Part shown: piece by piece, positions 55,338 to 64,000 of the stretch
Layout: each line of letters begins with the position of its first letter
Numbering within the stretch: position 1 is the stretch's first letter
Assembly: GCA_012845835.1 (NCBI GenBank)
Contig: JABAKD010000023.1
Location: forward strand, 26,453,972-26,517,971
Source: Undaria pinnatifida
Lineage: Eukaryota; Sar; Phaeophyceae; Laminariales; Alariaceae
Direction of reading: 5' to 3'
DNA: 64,000 nt
Notes under the pieces: generated by a model
Database searches by the model: none
What the model saw: the letters and a program-made list of their open reading frames with translations, nothing else
Told to the model about the DNA's origin: nothing
Program-made: the position numbers and the translations under genes

Positions 55338-55809
55338 TTGTCTATTCGTACACTCTTTATTATTATAGAAAGCTCGATGCCCGACGCTGCCAGGTATCGG
55401 TACGAACTATCCATGGTCAGGCACAGGGATCGCTGCTTCCTTTGCGAACATGGTGCAGCCATGAGCGAAGCAGCACTGCTGTCTCTCGTTTATGTTATAT
55501 GGTCTCCTCTTGGGCTGTCCTTCTTACGAAGGAGGAGCAACACCCAGCGTACCCGGCGTAATACACACAATACATGCCATCAGAAACCTACGGAAAAGGT
55601 ACAACAAAGGCTCTGTTGCAAACAATGTAAACGGGGTGTGTGGCTACTGCAATACATTTCGACGCAAACGCGTGTGGGCAGAAATGTTACGGGCACTTGA
55701 TGGGCTCCGTTTGCATTTTTCAAAAACATTTGAGGGTCGCAGCAGTTCAAAAATATACATAAAAAAGAAATCGGACACAGGATACGAGAATTTTATTGTT
55801 CGACAATAG
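55338..55809 (+). CDS. unassigned coding region, two overlapping frames with Cys pairs
   Basis: One frame (ATG at 55377) reads MPDAARYRYELSMVRHRDRC then FLCEHGAAMSEAALLSLVYV. Another, open to a TAG at 55807, reads VIHTIHAIRNLRKRYNKGSV, VCGYCNTFRRKRVWAEMLRA and SSSKIYIKKKSDTGYENFIV. Both parts look coding, so one frameshift or a short intron between about 55480 and 55540 is likely. CFLC and CGYC could form a zinc site. The family is not recognised. Sequence around it lacks repeats, so this may be a host gene or a foreign gene. Confidence 0.4.
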
Positions 55810-55979
55810 AAATGTTTTTACCAGTTTGAAATCAAGAATGCTTTCTTTATAATATGTACACCGCAGTACGCATCCACACACATACTTATCAATGTTTCAA
55901 GGATCTTTGCGCCCAAGGGCGCACAAAAAAAAAAATCCCGGACGCCACACTCCAGTTTTTGCATTTGGTCGGCGGTGAG

Positions 55980-56001
55980 GGGGGGGGGGGGGGGGGGGGG
56001 A
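55980..56001 (+). repeat. G run inside the left end
   Basis: About 22 consecutive G, mirrored by about 23 G at 58132-58154 on the same strand. Confidence 0.95.
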
Positions 56002-56576
56002 GGTCTCCCAGCATACTAATTCCTATATAAAGAACTTTGCAACTCTAATTCCTATACAATGAACCATGCAACACTAATTCCCATATAAAACAGAGTGACT
56101 TGGCCATAGACTAGGCACTGGGTGCCACTCACGGCCGAAAATGGGTTTAGTCGAACAAGAGGCGAACCCTCGGCAACGTAGGTGTGAGGTCAGTGACACT
56201 GGTGCTACTACTGTACGGGCGTAGTACATCGTCCTCGAAACGCCGCCGACACCACGAGGTCGAACCGGGCCAGTACACAAGCTTGCACAAGCCAACACAA
56301 GCTAAATTAAAAAATGCGGCGAGATTGGGCGAGACTGTCCTTTTGAAACCGCCGAAAACGCGGCGAGACAAGATCGACTATAATTTCACCGACGAGCTCA
56401 ACGAGCTTCCTCGTTCCGACCAGTTGTGCCAAGTTCTGGGTACACAAGGTTGCACCAGGGTGAACGCTCGTGTCTACTCGGTGGTGCCAACGCCCTAAAC
56501 CTCTCGGTTCAAGCTCTGAGTCAAGTTGTCCGAGGGGGGCGGATGGGGACTGACGCGTAAGAGTTGTAGTGGCGCA

Positions 56577-57532
56577 ATGGTCAAATGTGGCATAATTTGC
56601 GGCTGCTCCAACGAGGATCTTCCCGGCGGGAACCACCATTGCGACCATTGCGATGTCTTGTTGCACAACTTGTGTGTACAAAAAGCTTTGAAGATCAGAG
56701 ATAAGCCGGGCAAGTGGAAGTGCGGCATCACCGACTGCCGCTTAAACCTACGTAGTAGTACATATGGGGCCTCTGGTGCCGCTGGTTCTGGGACTGGGGC
56801 TGCTGCCGCTAGTAGCCCTACTGCTGCCGCTGCTGCCGGCAGTGGTGGAGGTTCGGCCGGTCCAAGTTCTTCTACAGCTGTTCCGAAGGCCACAGCTCGC
56901 GCGAGCATGTCCATGCATCCCCCGAGTGCCACCCAGAGTAGGCCGGTGACGGGTGCAGGCACAACCGCATCACCGTTCAACCCGCGGAAATGGTTAGATG
57001 AGCAGTGCGGGAAGATAAGCCAAGGAACTCGCGAGCATGAATATGTGGAGAGGGTTTGCCGATGTGGAAAAAACTTCGGCGACGGCTCGGGTGTCAACGC
57101 CGAGGAGGCAAAAAAACATGAAGAATCAGACCAGCACACATCGTGAGTCGCGCATGCAGGAGGGTTAGACTTTGGTGACTGCTGTTGTTGCTGTCGCGTG
57201 TCAGCTATAGTATACCACTGTCTCCGTGGCAGTGCTCGGGCGTGTTGGACTGACTGATACTTGCGACACACCTCGGCAACAGCTAAGCTCCTTCGCCATT
57301 TTTTTTTTTGGTTGCGAAACATTGTAGGTACGTCCAAGAGCCTCGGCCCTGGATGAGAAAAATAGCAACGAAAAACGACCGCGGTGAATGGATCTGCGGG
57401 TGTGGGCAGAACTTTGGAAGAGAAAGTAGAAGTGGAAAACGAAAACGAAGAAGAGCCTTGCGGGGAGGGGGTGGGGGCGGCCGAGGGTTCGGCTGGCGGG
57501 GCTGCCTCAAATGTGATTTTAGGCGTAAGTAG
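56577..57532 (+). CDS. Cys/His-rich (PHD-like) protein, two exons, 256 aa
   Basis: Exon 1 56577-57142 (donor TC/gtgagt) joins exon 2 57328-57532 (acceptor cattgtag) in phase. The N-terminus, MVKCGIICGCSNEDLPGGNH then HCDHCDVLLHNLCVQK and KWKCGITDCR, gives a CxC...CxxC...HxxC...CxxxxC series like a PHD-type zinc finger. An Ala/Gly/Ser linker follows (with CTG-type repeats). Then RVCRCGKNFGDGSG with HEESDQH, and after the intron WICGCGQNFGRE, form two CxCGxNF motifs. The end is basic in this frame; another frame from about 57415 continues as acidic EVENENEEEPCGEG to a stop near 57581, so the true C-terminus is unsure. It may bind DNA or chromatin; no transposase motif is seen. Confidence 0.6.
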
Positions 57533-58559
57533 TCTTGGCCGGGTTAGGTTTAAGAAAAGAAAGTGGGAGCAAGTAGAGTGAGACGAGGAGAGAGGAGAGC
57601 CCTGCTTCGGGCGGGAGAGATGATGCGGGCAGTTTCTGCAAACACCTGAAGGTGTCCATCTATGATCGCAGGGAAAATCATTATTGTTGCACAGCCGAAA
57701 TCGGCCATTTTTTCATGTTTTCTCCAACGGCCGATCTCGGCCGTTCGGGCACAAAGGGGGAGGGGGGCGAAGCTTGGAGGGGAGGCGGGGGAGCAACGGC
57801 AAATAGCAAGGAAGATCATCTGCTTCACTACTACCACCGTGTTGTACTGTCTGTCTGTGGCGTCCATTTAATCCAAGTTTGATACAACATGCGTGAGGCC
57901 TTTTCCAGAAACCAAGTTGGACAAAAGCAAGATTAGAACAGGACTTGACACAGCAGTACACGCTTGTGTACGGCAACAAAACCTTGCAAAAGCCCTAACC
58001 CCCGTCGATGGTGCTCCATGGTGCTTTCTTGAGGACCAAAAAGCCACAAGACGTTGCAAGACGACGTAAAACGGCCTCAACATTCGACGAAACTCAGGGA
58101 AAAAAAAAACACTTTTTTCGGCGTCGGACCCGGGGGGGGGGGGGGGGGGGGGGGAGGGGTAGTGTGGCGTCCGGGATTTTTTTTTTTGTGCGCCCTTGCT
58201 GCGCCCCAAAAACATTTCGGACCAAACGCGTTTGCACGTAAAACTAAATTGAAGCTTTCGACCTTCAGTTATGTTTCTTCGTGCTTGGTATTCACACGAC
58301 GACACATCCAGTTGACTAAACCCAAGTCCCCAGTCACCCTGGTCGCAGACGGCTATGGGAAGGATCAGCGAAGCCTACGGGCAAAACACACACGCAAAAG
58401 CGGGGTTTGAAATGCGTGCGTGGCTCGCCAACTCTAGCGATGAGCCGATTATTGGGAGCTGTGACCGAGCCTGTATACTTCTTACTGGATGGTTGGCATT
58501 GGTAGTGCTGAAGGCGGAGACAGCAGCGGCTGCAACAGATAAGCGACCGCGGTACTCAG

Positions 58560-60850
58560 GTATATGCACTCCTTGCCTCGCTTGCTATCCCAAGCCTCCT
58601 GGATTATCTCACCCACAGCCCCTTGATTCTATCTACGCCCTGTTCACGCACGCGAGAATCAGACGATGCACTTGGCGGCGTACTGCTGCTTTCTCGGATT
58701 GTTTTTTATGGTATTGAAAAATGCCCATACTCACACACGATTTGTATATTGTCATCGGAGTTCCGCGACCGAGCCTTAGATCCTATGGTAGGATATTATT
58801 AGTGCGTGAGGAGGAGAGCAACGAACAGCTGTAGCAAGTGCGCTATCCAGCTTGAACAAACGTTTGCCGTCGTTTACGTACCAAGCCTCATGTCTGAATC
58901 TTCTCATCTGCAGGTTTCCTATCTAAAGCTCTGTATACGCTGCTACACGCACGTGATACCTGGTAGTCTTGTACCAGGTATGTATGGCACGCGCATGTGT
59001 TGTGTTATTTTTGTGAGGTCAGCTACGTACAAAAGAAAACGCTCACTCGAGCTCACGTTACTCCTACGCGTACGAGCACTATTCGTGAGCCTACAGTACA
59101 TCAATAACGGTGCACGTCTACGTTGGACTCGTGTTCTACTGCTGCTACTCCGCTGCTGCTGCTGCTCCTGCTGCTGCTGCTGATGCTTCTGCTACTATGA
59201 ATACGGCGGAACATCGTTGTTAAGACAAGGAGATGTTCTTCGGCTTAATTGCTATGGTATCGAAAAATGCCGATACGTCCAGATACACCCAGCACTCGAT
59301 CAGCTTTAAAAATATGCGTCGTCTGTTGTAGTGTACTACTCTGTACGTCGGCGGCTGGCTGTCGTTTTTCGAAATAAGTTGGAACAATGTTTGTGCCTTG
59401 CATGGTATCGCAAGCCTCATGTCTGTAACTGCTCTGAAGCTGTGTAACGCACGTGATAATCTTGTACCTGGTACGAGTATGTACGTGCTATTTTCGTGCA
59501 GCAAATTGCTACTACAGTCGACCCCGCTTTAAAGACACACCGCGTTTTTTTTTTGGGAGTGTCTTAAACGCGGGGAAGTGTCTTTAGGATTCCGGGGCCA
59601 CTAACTCACCGTCCCCGGGGCCAATGGAGGTGAAACATATGTCAAACTACGCGCATTTGAATCAGGAATGCGACCACGAAACTGTGTTGCTTAAAAACTG
59701 CAACACGTGATTTAAAAGGCCGCAACACTACTGCTGTAGTACACTCCAGTACTTTACACATTTTGAATTTCCCTCCACCACCGAAACGCGGGAAGGAGTG
59801 CAGCACGACCTATTGTAATGTGTACGGCAGTGCGCTGTTGTTGATGCAGGCTCTAGCTGTAACGTGTACGGCAGTGCGCTGGTGTTGTTGCAGGCTTTTC
59901 TTATTGTCAAGGCGTTATCCTCACGGTGAACATCATGCCCGAGACATCGCGAACACACCTGAGACACATCAGTTCGTTGGAACTAGCTCTGATACGATAC
60001 ACGCAAGTTACCTGCCACATAGGGACCAAACAAACCCAGTCGACCCCTTAGAAGGACACTAGGAAACGGTCGGTAGCGCAGACCACAACATACAAAAAAA
60101 TCGGGCAAATACACCGAAAAGAGGACACCATTCTTCCCCAAAGGTCAACACGAGGCATAAACTCAAAACAAAAATACAAAAATTGAACTCCACGAGAAAG
60201 GCAAAAATCCCAAATTTTGACTGCCTGACACGAGTTGAGACTTTGACTGGCACGTGAGTTCGCCACATGGCTTCAAGCCGGCAGCTGACGACCCGCCAGC
60301 AGATGGGAGGAATCTCTCCATACCCACACGCGGTAGTGCGGGCTGCAGCAGACCACTGTCGATGTTATACAGCAGTGTGCTGCCCCAGCAAAACAATTTG
60401 GGGGGGCGTCGCAAAGTGGAAAAGGTACCCCCCCCTTAGTATTTTACATCTGCGGGGCACCATGTTCTGGGAAAAAAATGTGTCTTTATAGCGGGGAGTT
60501 TCCTTAAGAAGAGTGTCTTTAAAGCGGGGACGACTGTACTACTGCTGTCTGTACTACAATGCCAGCTACGACGTACGTACGGAGAAATGTAAATATTACT
60601 TCTCATGTTGCTCCTACCCGTACGAGTACGACTGGTATTATTGATGAAGCAACCCTGTATCGACAGCGGTTCATGTCTACGTTGGGCTCGTGTACTTCCG
60701 CTTCTATATACCCTGCTGCTGCTATGAATACGCAGAGCATCTGTCCGGCTTAATTTTCATGGCATCGAAAAAATGCCGGTATGTACGGCACTCGATCAGT
60801 TTCTGTATACAACAGCAGGAGTACGTAGTTGACTGCTGCCGTATCAGGTG
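58560..60850 (+). repeat. three related segments split by a pogo-type element
   Basis: Segments near 58640-58740, 59100-59310 and 60640-60810 share TCTACGTTGG, TACTGCTGCT, and TTTTATGGTATTGAAAAATGCC / TGCTATGGTATCGAAAAATG / TTCATGGCATCGAAAAAATG, then GCACTCGATCAG in the last two. They are old tandem copies. The MITE at 59515 lies between the second and third. Confidence 0.6.
59515..60536 (+). mobile_element. pogo/Tc1-type MITE with TA duplication
   Basis: The left end CAGTCGACCCCGCTTTAAAG and the complement of the right end CAGTCGTCCCCGCTTTAAAG match in 23 of 24 positions. TA lies outside both ends (59513-59514, 60537-60538). Each end has a second inner copy of the GTGTCTTTAAAGCGGGG motif (near 59555-59590 and 60480-60497). 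CAGT...-type ends with TA duplication fit the pogo/Tigger branch of Tc1/mariner. The interior encodes no recognisable transposase. Confidence 0.9.
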
Positions 60851-61297
60851 TGATCAGCGTGCTAGTATACCTCTCGGTACGAATTTCGGACCCGATTCCC
60901 ACCAAAACTACGTGCAAGTACTGGTTGCTGGGGGGCACAAAACGCCAAGCGATCCGTCGAAGCACATATTTACAAGTTTGTCGAGGTACTTCGATTGCGC
61001 GCGCTACCGGGTGTGTAGTGTGCCTTTACGGAGCATATACAGTACGTCGGTAACACTCCTGAGCTATTACAGTTCCAGAGGGTCCACAGGATGATTCAGC
61101 AAAGGCGGTCAGCCTGCACCCTCTTTGCGCGCGACAAAATCATCTCGGAACTACAGCCAACAGCAGCAGCAGTAGAAAGTCCTCGGGGATGCCAGACTGG
61201 TTGACTGGACATTCGACAAGCACGCGACAAGGGTGAAAGTAGAAAGGACAAACACTATCTATCTGGAGCCACCAAGCCACTGGCTCGGACGTAGTAC
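60851..61297. other. no recognisable gene
   Basis: Unique-looking sequence with short frames only. Confidence 0.45.
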
Positions 61298-61579
61298 TTG
61301 TTGCGTGGCTGGCGATTATGGGATTTGCACATACGGACGTGCGTCCCGCCATGGCCGGCCGGTGACCCTGCGAATAAGAGTGTCTCAAAGCCTTGTTCGT
61401 TAAAAATAGAGTTTTACCGAGGTGAGAGGCGACCGATCCAACGTGAGAGACGTGCCTCACCTTTTACAGACCCTGATCTTGATCGCATCGACGAGGATGT
61501 GGCACCTCCCATAGCGAAACTTCCTGAACGCAGGCTGTTCTCCATTCCTCCATCACGGTTAGCCGTGAATAACACGTGA
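61298..61579 (+). other. unassigned open frame
   Basis: A frame of about 93 codons ends ERRASPFTDPDLDRIDEDVA and PIAKLPERRLFSIPPSRLAV before TGA, followed by a CACGTGAG that could be a splice donor. Its composition is protein-like in the second half only. No family was recognised. Confidence 0.3.
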
Positions 61580-61650
61580 GCTGATAGACTCCTCTACTCC
61601 TGATGATGATGCACCACTCGAGCACTCGCATCTCCCGCGATCGAAATGCG

Positions 61651-62468
61651 AATTAAACCCGAACGATCCCAAACCGCAACACAGGGGGTTATAAATCCTG
61701 CGAGGGGGGCTCCTTGGTTGAAGTTGATCCTTAATCCTACAAGCAGCAAGCCAGTTTTCATTGATTGCTTCACACACCCCACCCGCCCCACACACCGATA
61801 TCACCTCCCCCTCCAAACGCTCTACATAATCACCACCCAGCCCTGTTGTAGGGCACGGACACGAGGTAGATGCGGCTGCGCCACCATAGCTAGGCCGGGA
61901 GGGCCCTCTCTCGGCTGTGCTGTGGTGGGCTACTACTACTACGGCTGCTGCTGCTGCTGTGTCTTCGCGTTTGTCGCCACACACATCCGTGCTCTTGTCT
62001 TGGGTTGTGTGTGTCGCCACACGCCCGTCCTTGTTTTACTCATCATCATGTATGTGTCTCGCGTTTTCCGTGTTACAATCGTGCGTAGCCGCGTCCTAGC
62101 GGCAGATGGCAACCACGTGTGAAAGGCTGCCGGACAGCAGCACGGGTGAAGTTCTGTGAGGGGGCGCGCACGTGCGTGCGCACACGGTGGCACTACTCCA
62201 AAATGCATCTCGAGGACTGCTCACACACAAGACGAATGCCGTCTGTCCCCCAGTTTTTAGGACACAACACCCCGATCTACGAAGAAGGCGCATTGATTTC
62301 TGCTGTCACAGCAGTTATGCAAGAACGTTGCCGGAAATTTCCGCCAAGAATTTTCCCAGAAATTCGTGGTGGGCATACTTACATAGTGATGAAAAAAAAA
62401 GGTTTCCAATTACATTGCAGGCATTGTTCCTATCGGACCTGGAAGGCGTTATACACTCTCGATTTACT
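61651..62468 (+). repeat. repeat R2, second copy
   Basis: It aligns along its whole length with 35301-36128 with few substitutions and small indels. This copy is not inside the GGGCCCGAATT MITE, so R2 is an independent repeat or the MITE captured it. Confidence 0.85.
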
Positions 62469-62756
62469 ATATGAACCAAGAACCGAGAACCAAACAAGCT
62501 AGAAAGGTTTCGCAGCTAGTTGGCGTTCTAGTTCTGCCTTAAAGATTAAAAACAATATTTTGGCTGCGACGCGCTTGACAAAATCATTTCCCACTCCTGG
62601 TTTCTCTCCTCCTCCACAGACCGCTACGGACCAGCACGCCGGCGGCCGCTTGTAGCTGCTGCACATTATACATACATTATACGCGACCTTGATGAGGCAG
62701 CCATGTCAATTTTCGTTCATCGGCCATACACAGGTGGTTGGTGGCGTCATATAATA

Positions 62757-62850
62757 ATACGCGCGATCGGAGTATCACACACAGCTTGCAAAGATGAGTT
62801 CGACAAAATATTCGATCTCAGCTGGAGTCAATTTAAATTTTCATAATAAC
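62757..62850 (+). repeat. dispersed repeat R1, short copy
   Basis: ACGCGCGATCGGAGTATCAC to CTCAGCTGGAGTCAATTT, close to the copy at 27825 but with a diverged tail. Confidence 0.75.
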
Positions 62851-63011
62851 ATTAGTATAGAATGTGACTGCTGTGCACTGCCTTGTGTTTTAACTATTTT
62901 TATAGATGCTGGCTTGATGCAGACACAGCAGCATCGGATCTACCGTGTTTATCCCTAGATGCACGCAGAGGCACAATAGCATTTTGAGCTTGGCAACGAT
63001 GACTAGTAGAT

Positions 63012-63140
63012 AGTGGGCAAAATATGTTCGGTCGGGAACCCTCGGTCGGAAATGTTTTTGACGATTTCTCGACGAAAAAAAAAAAATTCCATCCTAAAGA
63101 AAAAATCCACCCTAAACTTTTATTTCACCCTGTTTACTGC
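63012..63140 (-). repeat. dispersed repeat R3, second copy
   Basis: Complement of 51078-51190 with about 90 percent identity by eye and one longer A run. Confidence 0.8.
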
Positions 63141-63433
63141 TGTTAAAATTGAAATTTCTATTTTGGATCTGCTCGCGATGTGAGAGGACGGCCACGACTC
63201 CTAAAAAATCTACTATGGTACACATACAGCAGCAGCCGGGCTGCACTGGTTTGTCATGACAGACATACAAGACATACCGAACGCATAGCTGACGCACTTT
63301 CGATCGAGGCAGTCGCTACTGCTGCACGCGCCACATGCTTGTGTGTGGCACCTGGCAACAACACGGTTTCTGTGTTTTGCAAGTGATTTGTGTTGCATCT
63401 TCAGAAGAGGGTTTTGTCGTACAACGTAGTCGT

Positions 63434-63505
63434 GCGCGTGTGGTGTGTGGTTATGATCCTGTCCTCTCACTTCCCCGCGAGGGGTTCGATTCCCCGTTTG
63501 GTAGT
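63434..63505 (+). other. tRNA-Glu(CUC)-like sequence, probably a SINE head or pseudogene
   Basis: GTGTGGTTATGATCCTGTCC, then CTCTCAC (anticodon-loop-like, CUC) and GGGGTTCGATTCCCC (T arm with four perfect pairs) match the order of a tRNA-Glu. The acceptor stem does not pair and the D arm seems expanded. A T run follows about 20 bp on. Confidence 0.5.
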
Positions 63506-63599
63506 TGCATTACCTTTTTTTCGGTGAGCCCGAAAAACAAGCGGCGCCCTGAAATATGAAAACCGAACAAATATTTATCATGATGAGTCATGTGATTGA

Positions 63600-64000
63600 A
63601 GGTACGGCACCACGTGGAAATACCGTACGTCTGACGGCGAGCAAAATGCGTTCGTTACCGCTGTCGATTGGCTCTGCTGCCTGCCATTCCAGACTAGTAG
63701 TCCTGAATACAGTGCCAACATAATGTCCTCTAGGCTTGACTCCATTCCTCTCGAGGGGCGGAGCGTCGAGGATGTGGAGGCCGACGTGAAGAAAGCATTT
63801 TTGGAGTTCGGGATAGAGATGAAGCGGTTCGACTGAAAAAAAAGCAGCAAGGAGCCTGGGGCGCGTTTAAGGTTGATCGGACTAGCGTGCAAGCACGCCA
63901 TGCCCAATCGCCAGAAGGAGTACAGAGGTAGCGCAGGTGAGGTACCGGAAACGTGGACGCTGCCCTCAAGTATATATTGTAAATGTATAGGTTGGGAATG
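63600..64000 (+). CDS. unassigned open frame interrupted by one TGA, runs off the window
   Basis: From a TGA at 63597 the frame is open: YRTSDGEQNAFVTAVDWLCC, then SRLDSIPLEGRSVEDVEADV and KAFLEFGIEMKRFD, a TGA at 63834, then KKSSKEPGARLRLIGLACKH, AMPNRQKEYRG to the window end. Composition on both sides of the TGA is protein-like. The TGA could be a disabling mutation, or part of a short intron; a gtgagg donor also lies at 63937. The internal ATG at 63723 may not be the start. No family was recognised. Confidence 0.4.

Larger units (their letters stand above)
55914..58198 (+). mobile_element. TIR element (perfect 38-bp ends) carrying a Cys/His-rich gene
   Basis: The left end CAAGGGCGCACAAAAAAAAA (55914-55951) is the exact complement of the right end (58161-58198) over 38 bp, including an 11-A tract. 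Flanks are ttgcgcc before and ctgcgcc after, a 7-bp near-match. Just inside each end is a long G run on the same strand (55980-56001 and 58132-58154). The superfamily is uncertain: CAAGGG ends and a 7-8 bp duplication would suit hAT. The only clear gene inside is the zinc-binding protein at 56577. Confidence 0.82.

Noticed and set aside
56495-57337. 280-codon minus-strand ORF
   Set aside because: It is the shadow of the plus-strand Cys/His-rich gene, whose zinc-type spacing and in-phase intron are better evidence.

Overview
This window looks like repeat-rich eukaryotic nuclear DNA. Coding traces carry GT-AG introns (donors such as gtgagt, acceptors such as ttgacag and cttacccag). There is no operon-like packing, no rRNA gene and no prokaryotic-type element. 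Almost everything recognisable is a transposon, a broken transposon or a tandem repeat. The mix of hAT, PIF/Harbinger and pogo/Tc1-type ends, abundant CTG/CAG runs and one cargo ORF that starts like a signal peptide followed by a GAFLVP stretch would fit an alga, possibly a stramenopile. That assignment is an inference and weak.

Layout. 0.7-2.6 kb: truncated transposase-bearing hAT copy (A1). 4.0-6.1 kb: retroposon-like repeat R1, poly-G units, trinucleotide runs. 6.4-10.6 kb: a broken PIF/Harbinger gene (H1-1) whose intron holds a non-autonomous hAT (A2, exact 8-bp target duplication) and whose second exon is cut by a tandem array. 11.9-13.7 kb: a second hAT family (B) with a perfect 23-bp terminal inverted repeat, 8-bp target duplication, two large iteron arrays and a gene fragment between them. 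14.6-16.6 kb: tandem duplication and minisatellite. 16.8-19.3 kb: second broken Harbinger gene (H1-2). 19.8-23.3 kb: about 145-bp poly-G satellite arranged as two inverted arms. 25.7-26.5 kb: Harbinger-like MITE with cargo. 26.55-36.75 kb: 4.5-kb tandem segmental duplication rich in tRNA-like units, its second copy split by a 1.64-kb Harbinger-like MITE with an identifiable empty site. 37.4-41.3 kb: a tiny tRNA-like retroposon and two unassigned low-complexity ORFs. 41.4-51.1 kb: a complete PIF/Harbinger-type element (H2). 51-55.8 kb: SINE-like units and unassigned exons. 55.9-58.2 kb: element with perfect 38-bp inverted repeats around a Cys/His-rich gene. 58.5-60.9 kb: a triplicated segment split by a pogo-type MITE. 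61-64 kb: dispersed repeats, a tRNA-Glu-like unit and an unassigned ORF running to the window edge.

The strongest unit is H2 (41404-51074). It is flanked by TAA on both sides, has 52-bp terminal inverted repeats, and encodes two convergent three-exon genes. One is a 496-residue DDE transposase whose splice phases all fit. The other is a 561-residue accessory protein whose three exons also join in phase. Its first intron carries a third hAT-A copy (A3), so the window records successive nested insertions. No conserved host gene was recognised. The few other coding-like stretches are given as unassigned.
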